Notes: generated from the letters alone by a model not told the origin. Numbered from the stretch's first letter, positions 18,039-27,321 are shown. The stretch: DNA of 64,000 bases from Dyadobacter subterraneus (GCF_015221875.1 NZ_JACYGY010000002.1:186001-250000), one strand, 5' to 3'. Program-made: numbers and translations.

Positions 18039-18899
18039 TTAATAATTGCCTTTGTATTCTCTTGGGGTGTGACCGATGTAACGTTTGAAATTCCGGTTGA
18101 AATTTGATAACGAATCGAAACCGCTGTCATAGGCGATTTGTGCAATTGTCCATTGGTCTTCCAGTAGTAATTTGCAGGCATGTCCGACTCTTATTTCGTT
18201 TACAAAATCAATAAAAGTTTTGTTACAACGAGCTTTGAAATAACGACAAAAAGCGGCTTCACTCATACCTGCAAGCGATGCAACATCTCCAAGCCTGATT
18301 TCCTGGGCAAAATGCTGGAGCACGTAATTATGCACTTTTTGCATTCTTTCAGTCTCCGAAACTTTGTAGGTGTTAACGTAGCCATAACTAGCTATTGGCG
18401 TACCGCCTTCTTCATGAGCAAGTTTATTAAGCAAAGTCAGAAGTTTTAATATTCCCTGAAATCCTTCTGCATTTCTTAACTCCAAAAGCTCCTGACGAAT
18501 ATGATCCCGAAGTTCTCCTTTATAAGCAATCCCACGTTTTGAATCAATCAGAAGTTGTTTTAAAGCAAGCATTTCCGATTTTTCAAAAAACTCCTTTCCC
18601 AAAAAATCTTCCTGAAAATAGAGAACAACGCCATGTGTAAATAATGCTGTATCTCCCGCAAAATATGCCGGATCACTTCTCCATAAATGCGGAATATCGG
18701 GTCCGAGAAAAACGGTATCTCCCGGCTCAAAGGTATGAATTGAATCTCCGATCAAACGTTTTCCGGTTCCTTCCAAAACCGTAAAAAGCTGGTAATGCGG
18801 ATGAAAATGCCAGTTTGGATCAAAATGAGGCTCTTTTAATTCATGCACTGTCACCAGGCGTACCTGACTTTCAATATTTTTATGGATCGGAGCTTTCAT
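18039..18899 (-). CDS. AraC family regulator with N-terminal cupin domain
   Basis: 286 residues from ATG at 18899 (MKAPIHKNIESQ); a longer frame to 18941 adds only an unconserved leader. The N-terminal half is a cupin sensor (HFDPNWHFHPHYQLFTVLEG, FLGPDIPHLW). The C-terminal ~100 residues are a double helix-turn-helix AraC domain (LGDVASLAGMSEAAFCRYFK, then IAQIAYDSGFDSLSNFNRNF and the closing TPREYKGNY). It is divergent from the epimerase gene at 19039, and the spacer holds one copy of a 69-bp element repeated at 22108. Paralogous to the AraC protein at 27472. A sugar or sugar-acid effector is likely but unproven. Confidence 0.9.
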   Translation of the reverse strand: MKAPIHKNIESQVRLVTVHELKEPHFDPNWHFHPHYQLFTVLEGTGKRLIGDSIHTFEPGDTVFLGPDIPHLWRSDPAYFAGDTALFTHGVVLYFQEDFLGKEFFEKSEMLALKQLLIDSKRGIAYKGELRDHIRQELLELRNAEGFQGILKLLTLLNKLAHEEGGTPIASYGYVNTYKVSETERMQKVHNYVLQHFAQEIRLGDVASLAGMSEAAFCRYFKARCNKTFIDFVNEIRVGHACKLLLEDQWTIAQIAYDSGFDSLSNFNRNFKRYIGHTPREYKGNY

Positions 18900-18953
18900 A
18901 ACAACACAACTTATCTGAATTTTGCCAAAATTAGCAAACATATTTATACAAAA

Positions 18954-19022
18954 GTCAAAATACAGCTAGTAGTAATCAAATGACGAAAAGTATTTAGTAT
19001 TTTGTTGTTGTAAAATTGTATT
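18954..19022 (+). promoter_or_regulatory. 69-bp control element, copy 1 (upstream of the epimerase gene)
   Basis: This segment aligns without gaps to 22108-22176 with 55 identities out of 69. Best conserved are the left end GTCAAAATA, the central AATCAAA, and the right end TGTAAAATTGTATT, which ends 16 bp before the ATG at 19039. The right end (TAAAATTG) resembles the Bacteroidota -7 promoter box TAnnTTTG. The element lies in the divergent spacer with the AraC gene, so it probably combines AraC-binding sites with a promoter. Confidence 0.7.
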
Positions 19023-19038
19023 AAAAAAAATACTCCGC

Positions 19039-19896
19039 ATGAAATATAGCATGAATCTTCTCCTTTGGGGAAATCAAATTGACGACTCTCTTTTTCCTAC
19101 CCTTGAACTGATAAAAGAAATTGGATTCGACGGGGTTGAAGTACCGATATTTAATACAAATCCTGAACACTGGTTTAAATTCCGTAAAAAACTGGACGAT
19201 CTGGGATTAGCATGCGAAACCGATACCATTTGCGGTCCGGATAATCATTTGATCAGTGCTGATCCTTCAATGCGCAAATCGACATTGGAACATTTAAAGC
19301 GTGTCATCGATTGTTCCCTGGTTTTGGGTGCTACAAAATTGATGGGACCATATCATTCCGCATTAGGTGTTTTCACCGGACAGCCCGCTACTTCTGATGA
19401 ATGGAAATGGGGGGTTGACAGTATCCGTGAATTGGCAGATTATGCCGGGGAACTTGATATCACTTTGGGTCTGGAATATCTGAATCGCTTCGAATTATAT
19501 CTTACCAGCTGCGGAGATGAACTAATCCGTTTTGTAGACGAAGTGAATCATCCGAATTGCAAGATCATGTTTGACACTTTTCACGCAAACATTGAAGAGA
19601 AAAATATCGGTGATACGATGCGCAAAATGAGCGACAGGATTTCTTTCATCCAGCTTTCTGAAAACGATAGATCGACGCCAGGGAAAGGAAATGTGGATTG
19701 GGAGGGAATTTTTGATGCGATCCGCGATCTGAAATATGACGGCTGGATCAGTATCGAAGCTTTTAGTCCAAAATTGCCCGTTGCTAATATCTGGCGAAAA
19801 ATGTTTGATTCAGAAGAACAACTTATGCGTGACGGTTTTTCTTTTATCAAATCAAATATTGAAAACCCGCAAGTTCCCAAATTGATTTCTCTTTAA
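19039..19896 (+). CDS. Sugar isomerase/epimerase, D-psicose/D-tagatose 3-epimerase-like TIM barrel
   Basis: 285 residues, the normal length for the xylose-isomerase-like TIM-barrel family. Metal and catalytic residues of D-ketohexose 3-epimerases can be placed: Glu in LGLEYLNRFE, Asp and His in IMFDTFHANIEE, a downstream His-equivalent region in QLSENDRSTPGKGNVDW, and Glu in ISIEAFSP. The reaction is probably a C3 epimerisation of a free ketose or related sugar in the cytoplasm; a 3-keto-glycoside lyase role is an alternative given the ThuA and Gfo/Idh neighbours. The start is well supported by the upstream promoter-like element. It is likely regulated by the divergent AraC protein. Confidence 0.85.
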   Translation: MKYSMNLLLWGNQIDDSLFPTLELIKEIGFDGVEVPIFNTNPEHWFKFRKKLDDLGLACETDTICGPDNHLISADPSMRKSTLEHLKRVIDCSLVLGATKLMGPYHSALGVFTGQPATSDEWKWGVDSIRELADYAGELDITLGLEYLNRFELYLTSCGDELIRFVDEVNHPNCKIMFDTFHANIEEKNIGDTMRKMSDRISFIQLSENDRSTPGKGNVDWEGIFDAIRDLKYDGWISIEAFSPKLPVANIWRKMFDSEEQLMRDGFSFIKSNIENPQVPKLISL

Positions 19897-19913
19897 GATT
19901 GACAGTTTTAATA

Positions 19914-19981
19914 CCGGTCGGACGGCGAAAAGCCTTTTGACCGGGCCACCCGTCCGACGGCTCTTTTCGCCGTCGGACGGG
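19914..19981. repeat. Perfect 13-bp hairpin with adjacent related half-copy
   Basis: CCCGTCCGACGGC (19949-19961) pairs perfectly with GCCGTCGGACGGG (19969-19981) around a 7-base loop. Just upstream, CGGTCGGACGGCGAAAAG (from ~19916) resembles the same unit in the other orientation. It lies between convergent genes, but no T-run follows, so it is either a T-less transcription barrier or a palindromic repeat. Confidence 0.75.
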
Positions 19982-20080
19982 TAAACAAAGCTTCTGGTTA
20001 TCTTAAAAAACTGGCTCCGAAAATGATCGAAGCCGGTTTTTTAATGCAAAGATCAATTTACCGAAATTCTGCACCTTATT

Positions 20081-21352
20081 TTACACCTTAAACACCAGCT
20101 TGTTCCGATAAAGAATATACAAAATCACAAACCACAAAGTCAGATAAGTAAGCGCATAAGCCAGCGAAGCATTCATCGGATCTGAAAAAAGCGGAGATAA
20201 CTGAAACTCATAAAAGTAAGTTTGCAAACCAATCGGCTCGTGGGCAGGATCATTTGGATAAGCTACTTTTATGCCGCTTAAAACTCTTGGAATAATCCCT
20301 GAAAAGAAAAACACGACCATCGGATTTACCCCAAAAATCACGAAAAACTTAGTCCAGCCCGAGATTCCTTTGATATCAATAATATAATACAAAATAACGA
20401 GACAAAGCGAAGCAATACCTGCGGCATACAAGACGTAAGAACTTGTCCAAAGTGCTTTATTAATTGGAAAAACAGTATTCCAGATTAAGCCAATCACAAT
20501 TCCTGATATCGCTCCAATGAAAAGATAAAGTGCTTTTTTGTCTTTGGAAAAAGAATTTGTCAGCAAAGTACCAACCAATAGTCCGGCAATACCGGTACCG
20601 ATTGCAGGAAGTGTGCTAAGAATTCCTTCCGGATCCCAGGTTTTGGAAGTAGCCCATAAATGCCCGGGAAGTAAATAATTATCCAGCCAGGCAGCCAGAT
20701 TTGTTCCTTTTTCAAAGTTTGGTTCTCCAACGCCAGGCACCGGAATTAATGTCATCAATGCCCAATAAGTCAATAATACTACAACGCCGAAAATTGCCTG
20801 AGTTTTCCAATTCGTTTTTAAATATAATATCGAAACAATAAAATAAACGATGGCAATTCGCTGTAAAACACCTGGGATCCTGACAGTTTCATAATCCTTA
20901 AAACCTCCAAAAGCAAGGATCATCATAATGATGAAAACGGCCAATGCTACATAAAGTTGAAGTTTTTTGTCATAATCGCTAAAAAGTGCTGCAACGATAA
21001 TTGCAGTTAAAATCAATCGAAATCCCAATAACGAAAGTCCTTCCAAACCAAAAGCCTGGATCTTGGAAAAGAAATACAAAAACATTCCAAGACAGAAAAT
21101 CCTTAACGTTCGTGTTATTATTTTTTGAAAAGAATTTGCGTTAAGAATTTTTTGTGGAGTCGCTAAAACGACCGAAACGCCAACAATAAAAAGGAATGTT
21201 GGAAATACAAGATCAGTTGGTGTACAGCCATGCCATTCTGCATGTAAGAGTGGCGAATAAACATGTCCCCAATCGCCGGGATTGTTGACGATTGTCATAA
21301 GGATAATGGTTAGTCCACGCAGGACATCCAAAGAAATTAAGCGGGTTTTCAT
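20081..21352 (-). CDS. HGSNAT/NagX-like membrane acyltransferase (DUF5009)
   Basis: 423 residues with about ten hydrophobic segments. The N-terminus RLISLDVLRGLTIILMTIVN followed by HAEWHGCTPTDLVFPTFLFI is typical of bacterial relatives of heparan-alpha-glucosaminide N-acetyltransferase (the NagX group), with the conserved His and Asp in the first loops. In the human enzyme an acetyl group is passed across the membrane to glucosamine; in Bacteroidota these genes often sit in amino-sugar loci. Convergent with the epimerase gene across the hairpin spacer. Substrate is not known. The start at 21352 gives the conserved MKTRLISLDVLRG N-terminus. Confidence 0.85.
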   Translation of the reverse strand: MKTRLISLDVLRGLTIILMTIVNNPGDWGHVYSPLLHAEWHGCTPTDLVFPTFLFIVGVSVVLATPQKILNANSFQKIITRTLRIFCLGMFLYFFSKIQAFGLEGLSLLGFRLILTAIIVAALFSDYDKKLQLYVALAVFIIMMILAFGGFKDYETVRIPGVLQRIAIVYFIVSILYLKTNWKTQAIFGVVVLLTYWALMTLIPVPGVGEPNFEKGTNLAAWLDNYLLPGHLWATSKTWDPEGILSTLPAIGTGIAGLLVGTLLTNSFSKDKKALYLFIGAISGIVIGLIWNTVFPINKALWTSSYVLYAAGIASLCLVILYYIIDIKGISGWTKFFVIFGVNPMVVFFFSGIIPRVLSGIKVAYPNDPAHEPIGLQTYFYEFQLSPLFSDPMNASLAYALTYLTLWFVILYILYRNKLVFKV

Positions 21353-21431
21353 TCGGAATGATTCTTTTGTTAAGGTTAGGAGTACACAAGTTAATGCTTT
21401 TTAAAATCCCGTCTGAAAAATATCGCTAAAT

Positions 21432-22013
21432 CTATTTAGTGATATCCTTTGCCACTATTTTATCATAATCTTTCACCATATGAAAATATTGGTGACCCAT
21501 AAAATCCCGTATTCCAGCTTCGTAAAAACCCAGATTCCTGTAAAGTTTTTTTGCGTCCGGATTTTCCAGATCAACAATTAATCCGATCCGATTATGACCT
21601 AAACTAAAACCAAGTTCACAAAAAGCATTAATCAATATTTTTCCAATTCCCCTTCCCTGCTTATTTTCCTTAACATTAACACAATCCAGATAAAATTCGC
21701 CGGCTTCTGTTTCATCATTTGGTGTGAAACCTGGATCGCGTTTTCGTAATTCATCCAAAATGGGTTGTCTCAATTTGCGAAGATCTTTTCCATCATAACC
21801 CGTCACAGATCCTACCACACCATCTTCATTTTCGTAAACCAGCGTATTTGCATAGCTATATTGGTTGTTTTCCATTTTAAAAAACATTTCAAAAAACGGA
21901 ATCGCATCTTCGTGATTTTCGGAATTAGCAAAAATTCCTGCAATATGTCCCATGGCCAGAATCATCAGTGGCGCTACCGCATCTGCATCAGCAGGAATAG
22001 CCGGTCTTATCAT
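21432..22013 (-). CDS. GNAT family N-acetyltransferase
   Basis: 193 residues. The acetyl-CoA-binding motif A is visible as ENKQGRGIGKILINAFCELG (Q/R-x-x-G-x-G/A), followed by LIVDLENPDAKKLYRNLGFYE, the usual motif B. The N-terminus (MIRPAIPADADAVAPLM) is normal for the family. It transfers acetyl to an amine, but the acceptor cannot be predicted. It is transcribed in the same direction as the NagX-like gene, 79 bp upstream of it, and diverges from the Gfo/Idh gene at 22308. Confidence 0.88.
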   Translation of the reverse strand: MIRPAIPADADAVAPLMILAMGHIAGIFANSENHEDAIPFFEMFFKMENNQYSYANTLVYENEDGVVGSVTGYDGKDLRKLRQPILDELRKRDPGFTPNDETEAGEFYLDCVNVKENKQGRGIGKILINAFCELGFSLGHNRIGLIVDLENPDAKKLYRNLGFYEAGIRDFMGHQYFHMVKDYDKIVAKDITK

Positions 22014-22107
22014 ATTTTTTTATTATAATTTAGATTGAAATATTCCTTTGCTTCATTTTTCGTTATAGCTATATTTTGCTCAAAATAGATTCAACTCATA
22101 AAAAAAA

Positions 22108-22176
22108 GTCAAAATAGAGTCATTACTAATCAAAAGAAAGAAAGTTTTTAGCATTATTTTGCTGTAAAATTGTATT
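22108..22176 (+). promoter_or_regulatory. 69-bp control element, copy 2 (upstream of the Gfo/Idh/MocA gene)
   Basis: Ungapped partner of 18954-19022 (55/69 identical). It again begins GTCAAAATA, has AATCAAA in the centre and ends TGTAAAATTGTATT. It lies 131 bp before the ATG at 22308 and on the same strand, so a similar promoter would leave a ~130-nt leader. Shared control with the epimerase gene by the AraC protein at 18039 is inferred. Confidence 0.7.
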
Positions 22177-22307
22177 GTTGATAAATGAGTTATGGATTGT
22201 TCATGTACTCTTTTGAATTGAAACTAGAAATATCCTGAAATCTGCCTCTTTAAATTCTCACTTTGAATTTGAAAGGAACAAACTGAATCTTTAATCCTTT
22301 ACTTTAT

Positions 22308-23432
22308 ATGTCACAAAAAATTAACATTGCTATTGTTGGTCTCGGCTTTGGAGCCGAATTTATTCCTATTTATCAGCGTCATCCAAACGCTAATATGTAC
22401 GCAATTTGTCAGCGTACGGAATCAAAGTTGAATGCCGTTGGCGACCAGTATGGCATTGATGTGCGCTACACAAGTTATGAAGACCTTTTGAATGACCCAA
22501 AAGTTGACGCGGTCCATATCAATTCTCCTATTCCAAACCATGCGGAACAAACGTTAAAAGCATTACGCGCTGGAAAGCACGTGGCTTGTACGGTTCCAAT
22601 GGCAACAAGCGTTGAAGACTGTCTTGAAATTGTAAAGGTTTGTAAGGAAACCGGTAAAAAATATATGATGATGGAAACCGTGGTTTACGCACGTGAGTTT
22701 CTATTTGTGAAAGAGCTATACGAAAAAGGCGAACTGGGGAAAATACAATTTTTGAAAGCCAGCCACCAGCAGGATATGGAAGGATGGCCTGACTACTGGC
22801 CAGGTTTGCCTCCAATGCATTATGCAACACATTGCGTTGGTCCTGTTGCCGGATTATTAAAATTGGAAGCGGAATATGTTTCATGTTTTGGCTCAGGAAC
22901 GATTAGCGAAGATCTGGCCAAAATTCACAATTCTCCTTTTGCTGTGGAATCGGCACATATCAAATTTAAGGATAGTGATTTGTCGGCTTATGTGTACCGC
23001 TCGCTTTTTGATGTTGCCCGCCAGTATCGTGAAAGTTTTGAAGTTTACGGCAGCAAAAAGTCTTTTGAATGGCCATTGATTGAAGGTGAAGATCCGGTGA
23101 TTCATACTGCTAAAAAACCGGAACATGAAATTGCAGAACATGTGAAAACGCCTGATTATGCACATTTACTTCCTGCTGAAATTCAACAATTTACGGGACA
23201 CGGCGTTTATGATGCCGATGACAATTCACATCTTTCGTTCGTTCAGGGCGGTGGTCATGGAGGTTCTCATCCACATTTGGCTCACGAATTCATTTCCGCA
23301 TTAATTGAAGATCGTGATCCATTCCCGAATGCATGGCAATCTGCTAACTGGACGAGTGTTGGAATTTTGGCGCATGAATCGGCTTTGCAAGGTGGTGCAT
23401 TGATTCAGTTGCCGGATTTTAAAAATGCGTAA
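22308..23432 (+). CDS. Gfo/Idh/MocA oxidoreductase with altered EKP motif
   Basis: 374 residues, no signal peptide, so cytoplasmic. The Rossmann motif is AIVGLGFGAEFIP. The conserved EKP that places the catalytic or cofactor-binding Lys is replaced by TVP (residues 95-97, in GKHVACTVPMATS). Downstream, METVVYAREFLFVKELYEKGELGKIQ and HYATHCVGPVAGLL (His pair region) are family-like, and a His-rich GGGHGGSHPHLAHEF stretch lies near the C-terminus. The enzyme probably acts on a sugar or polyol, but loss of the Lys may change the chemistry. The 69-bp control element upstream links it to the epimerase gene. Confidence 0.85.
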   Translation: MSQKINIAIVGLGFGAEFIPIYQRHPNANMYAICQRTESKLNAVGDQYGIDVRYTSYEDLLNDPKVDAVHINSPIPNHAEQTLKALRAGKHVACTVPMATSVEDCLEIVKVCKETGKKYMMMETVVYAREFLFVKELYEKGELGKIQFLKASHQQDMEGWPDYWPGLPPMHYATHCVGPVAGLLKLEAEYVSCFGSGTISEDLAKIHNSPFAVESAHIKFKDSDLSAYVYRSLFDVARQYRESFEVYGSKKSFEWPLIEGEDPVIHTAKKPEHEIAEHVKTPDYAHLLPAEIQQFTGHGVYDADDNSHLSFVQGGGHGGSHPHLAHEFISALIEDRDPFPNAWQSANWTSVGILAHESALQGGALIQLPDFKNA

Positions 23433-23498
23433 GAAATTTAATTAAGGTTGAAGGAATTCCACGATAGCGTTCCGAATAGAGTATTATAAAATATTATG

Positions 23499-23532
23499 GT
23501 GCTCTGCATCATAGAAATAAGGTGCAGAGCAC
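23499..23532 (+). terminator. Hairpin after the Gfo/Idh/MocA gene, possible terminator
   Basis: GTGCTCTGCATC (23499-23510) pairs with GGTGCAGAGCAC (23521-23532), ten perfect pairs at the base. Only a short TTATAA follows, so termination efficiency is uncertain. Confidence 0.6.
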
Positions 23533-23575
23533 TTATAACATTTACCAGCGTCCAAAAACATATTTTAACAATTAA

Positions 23576-26500
23576 ATGAAAACCAGAGCCTTATCCTTTT
23601 TACTTGGCATTTTCCTTTTGGGATGTGCCGTCCATCAATCCTCACAGACAGCGGCTGTGAGCAAAACAGAGGCCAAAGGCCGCAGGATTGAGGTTTTATT
23701 CCTGGGTGACACCATCGGTCATCACAAATCCTCCGAACGCGTTCCTCAAATTATGGCTGCACTAGGGCCAAAAGGAATCAACTTCACTTATACCGACGAT
23801 TTAAACGACCTGAATCCGGAAACATTAAACAAATATGATGCATTAATGCTTTATGCAAACTGGGATTCTATTGCTCCGCAGCAGGCAAAAGCGTTACTGG
23901 ATTATGTTGCGAGCGGAAAAGGTTTTGTTCCGGTTCACTGTGCTTCATATTGTTTCCGCAACAATCCGGAAGTCGTAAAGCTGATCGGCGGACAATTCTG
24001 GAGACATACATGGGATACTATTCAGCCGGTTTGGACAAAACCTGATCATCCTGCCATTGCTGGTGTAAAACCTTTCAAAACGGTTGACGAAACTTATTTG
24101 CATAAACTATTACAACCGGATAACGTAATTCTTACGGAACGCATTATCCAGAAAGATCAGGCGAAAGACAAACCCGGTGTTGAAAAAGAACCTTATACCT
24201 GGGTTCGTACGCATGGAAAAGGACGCGTTTTTTATACCGCTTACGGACATGACGAACGTACCTGGGCAACCCAGGGTTTCCAGGATTTGCTTGAAAAAGG
24301 AATTCTTTGGGCAGTTAATGACGATGCAAAAAAGGCTTTTGTGGCTTTGGCGCCAAAACCTTTCGAATATCGCGAAGCAAAACTTCCAAACTACGAACAG
24401 CGCCCTGGTCCTCAATTACAGCAATTACCACTTTCTCCGGAAGAGTCGGTTAAACATATCCAGATTCCCGTAGATTTTACGCTTGATGTTTTTGCTCACG
24501 AACCTGACGTTATGCACCCGATCGCAATGACCTGGGACGAGCGCGGTAGATTGTTTGTACTGATCACAAAAGATTATCCAAACGAGCGGAAAGACACTGG
24601 CGGAAGCGATTATATCCTGATTTGTGAGGATACCAACAAAGATGGTAAGGCTGATAAATTCACAAAATTTGCTGATGATTTGAGTATTCCAACCGGACTT
24701 GTTTTTGCAAACGGCGGTTTGATCGTTTCTCAGGCACCGCATATGTTATTTTTACAGGATACGAATGGTGATGATAAGGCTGATGTGAAGAAAATTCTTT
24801 TCAGCGGTTTTGGAACTGGTGATACGCACGCAGGCCCTTCTAACATGCATTATGGTTTTGACAACTGGGTTTACGGATCGGTAGGTTATTCCGGTTTTAA
24901 AGGAAAAGTTGGAAAAAGCGATTCCCTTGATTTCGGACAGGCACTTTTCCGTTTCAAACCAGACGGGTCGGATATGGAAATTGTTGCTAAAACTTCAAAC
25001 AATACCTGGGGATTAGGTTTCAATGAAGCTGGTGATTTGTTTGGATCAACTGCCAACAATTCACACGGTTGGTATAGCGCAATTCCAAATCGTTATTTCG
25101 GAGCGAGTAAAGTTGACAACGGAAGTCGCAGTACAGATACGCATAAAGACATGCAGCCAATTACGCCAAAAGTTCGTCAGGTTGACGTTTTTGGTGGATT
25201 TACAGCTGCGGCCGGACAAAATTTTTACACAGCACGTGCATTTCCAAAAAAATACTGGAACAATATAGCTTTCGTTTCTGAGCCGACAGGCCATATTCTT
25301 CACCAGAATATAATGGTAAAAAAAGGAACAGATTATGAAGATAATCTTGGTTTCAACCTGCTCGCTGGTGCTGATGAATGGGTAGCTCCGGTTTTCGCGG
25401 AAGTTGGTCCGGATGGTGCAGTATGGATTGCTGACTGGTATAGCTATATCATTCAGCATAACCCAACCCCAAAAGGTTCAGATAACGGTGCTGGTAATGC
25501 TTACGAAACTAATTTACGTGATTTCACACATGGTCGTTTGTATCGCGTGGCATATAAAAAAGCTCCGGCTTATACGCCGATTTCTTTGAGTAAAAGTCGT
25601 CCGGAAGAATTGGTTGCGACTTTAAAAAATAACAATATGTTGTGGAGGCGTCACGCGCAAAGATTATTGGTTGAACGTGGACAAAAAGATGTTGTTCCTC
25701 AATTAATAGCTTTGGTTAATGATAAATCGGTTGATGAAGTTGGTTTGAATACTGCTGCAATTCATGCATTATGGACTTTACACGGATTAAATGCTATTGA
25801 AGATCCGGCAGTTTTGGCGGCGGTTACAGGTGCGTTGAAACATCCAAGCAATGCTGTTCGTAAAACCGCAGTTCAGGTTTTACCACGCACCGTTGCAACC
25901 GGAAAAACTTTGCTTGCTGTTGATGCTCTGCATGATAAGGAGCAATTGGTTGTACTAAACAGTCTTCTGGCTTTCAGTGAAATTCCATTGACACCTGAAA
26001 TTGAAAATGCTGTTTTAGGTTTGCTTGATACCTATGCACAAGCAGATGACCGCTGGATGCCAGATGCTTTCGCTGCAATTTTGAACTCTCACGACGGAAA
26101 ACTTCGTAAAGACTATTTAGCTGAACGTGTGAAAAAGGCAAAATTACAAAAGCCTTCTACAACCGCTTCTGACAAAACGGCGATGGATCATTCAAAAATG
26201 AACCATGATGGTCATGAAGCAAATAAAGTTACGGTTCAGGGTTCCGCTGAGTTGGCGATTACAAATATTACCATCGAGCCAGCTACGCCTTATGTTCGTG
26301 AATATGCCAAAGTGACGGTTGAAATTACCAATCAGGGAAGTGTTGCAGTGCCAAAAAATCTGGTTCCGGTAGTAAATGTTGGTATCAGAAGCCGTTCTTT
26401 GAATTCCAATTATGTTAGCCGTCAGCTTGTTAACGGCATTGCTCCTGGTGAAACAATTAAATTGACAGAAGGTAATAACGGTCCATGGAGAAGTACTTTT

Positions 26501-27304
26501 GGATTTTCATCTGATGAAGCCGGAAAGGTAAATGTTACGGCAACTGTGGACGTTGATAACGTTATTCCTGAAAAAGACGAAAACAGAAACAATACTTTAA
26601 CAAAAAGTTTTGAAGTAAAACGTCTGGATCGTTTATCTGACTTTTCTCTGGAACGCGCTGCCCGTGGTTATACTTCTTATGCTACCGGAGGCGAGGTTAT
26701 CGATTTAATCAATACCGCTCAATATCTTGATCCACAAGGAAGAAATGCAGTCATGAAAGGTGTGCTTGGCGCTTGGAATCCAAAACGTAAGGAGACTGCA
26801 ACAGCTGCGGATCGTACTTTACTGGCGACTGTTAAAGCAAATACTCAAGATGATCTGAGTGCAAAATTGAATGTTTTGATGGAATCTTACGGTATTAAAG
26901 ATGAAGTTGCAGCAGATCCTAATGTTCAGATCGTTCGTATCAAAGCGATACGTGAAGAGATGAAATTCAGTGTTACCGAGTTTACCGCAGTTGCCGGAAA
27001 AACGGTTGAAATTGTCTTTGAAAATCCTGATGCGATGCAGCACAATATCGTTGTTGGAAAACCGAAAACAAAGGAAATCATCGGAGCGGCAGCTGATAAA
27101 ATGATTACGGCAAAAGATGGTGCGGAGAAAAATTATGTACCGAACATTCCGCAAATCATCGCTTCGACACCACTTGTAAATCCTGAGCAGACTTATCGTT
27201 TAAGATTTGTTGTTCCAAAAGATCTGGGCGACTATCCATATGTTTGTACTTTCCCGGGTCACTGGCGACTAATGACAGGTGTAATGAAAGTTGTTAAAGA
27301 ATAA
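23576..27304 (+). CDS. Large lipoprotein: ThuA + PVC-type propeller + HEAT + CARDB-like + cupredoxin domains
   Basis: 1242 residues with lipobox LLGC (Cys17). Domain order: ThuA (~35-250; EVLFLGDTIGHHK, VPVHCASYCF, GRVFYTAYGHDERTW); membrane-bound dehydrogenase/NHL-type propeller (~295-660; DVFAHEPDVMHPIAM, DTNKDGKADKF, GPDGAVWIADWYSY); helical HEAT-like repeats (~690-860); a CARDB-like Ig domain (~905-1020; ITNITIEPATPYVREYAKV); and a plastocyanin/azurin-like end (~1130-1242). The last shows type-1 copper ligands: His in MQHNIVVG, then Cys, His and Met in YVCTFPGHWRLMTG. No CxxCH haem site is seen. The protein is probably a periplasmic sugar-oxidising system passing electrons through copper; that role is inference. 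A strong terminator follows. Confidence 0.85.
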   Translation: MKTRALSFLLGIFLLGCAVHQSSQTAAVSKTEAKGRRIEVLFLGDTIGHHKSSERVPQIMAALGPKGINFTYTDDLNDLNPETLNKYDALMLYANWDSIAPQQAKALLDYVASGKGFVPVHCASYCFRNNPEVVKLIGGQFWRHTWDTIQPVWTKPDHPAIAGVKPFKTVDETYLHKLLQPDNVILTERIIQKDQAKDKPGVEKEPYTWVRTHGKGRVFYTAYGHDERTWATQGFQDLLEKGILWAVNDDAKKAFVALAPKPFEYREAKLPNYEQRPGPQLQQLPLSPEESVKHIQIPVDFTLDVFAHEPDVMHPIAMTWDERGRLFVLITKDYPNERKDTGGSDYILICEDTNKDGKADKFTKFADDLSIPTGLVFANGGLIVSQAPHMLFLQDTNGDDKADVKKILFSGFGTGDTHAGPSNMHYGFDNWVYGSVGYSGFKGKVGKSDSLDFGQALFRFKPDGSDMEIVAKTSNNTWGLGFNEAGDLFGSTANNSHGWYSAIPNRYFGASKVDNGSRSTDTHKDMQPITPKVRQVDVFGGFTAAAGQNFYTARAFPKKYWNNIAFVSEPTGHILHQNIMVKKGTDYEDNLGFNLLAGADEWVAPVFAEVGPDGAVWIADWYSYIIQHNPTPKGSDNGAGNAYETNLRDFTHGRLYRVAYKKAPAYTPISLSKSRPEELVATLKNNNMLWRRHAQRLLVERGQKDVVPQLIALVNDKSVDEVGLNTAAIHALWTLHGLNAIEDPAVLAAVTGALKHPSNAVRKTAVQVLPRTVATGKTLLAVDALHDKEQLVVLNSLLAFSEIPLTPEIENAVLGLLDTYAQADDRWMPDAFAAILNSHDGKLRKDYLAERVKKAKLQKPSTTASDKTAMDHSKMNHDGHEANKVTVQGSAELAITNITIEPATPYVREYAKVTVEITNQGSVAVPKNLVPVVNVGIRSRSLNSNYVSRQLVNGIAPGETIKLTEGNNGPWRSTFGFSSDEAGKVNVTATVDVDNVIPEKDENRNNTLTKSFEVKRLDRLSDFSLERAARGYTSYATGGEVIDLINTAQYLDPQGRNAVMKGVLGAWNPKRKETATAADRTLLATVKANTQDDLSAKLNVLMESYGIKDEVAADPNVQIVRIKAIREEMKFSVTEFTAVAGKTVEIVFENPDAMQHNIVVGKPKTKEIIGAAADKMITAKDGAEKNYVPNIPQIIASTPLVNPEQTYRLRFVVPKDLGDYPYVCTFPGHWRLMTGVMKVVKE

Positions 27305-27321
27305 AATTGAAAATAATTAGT

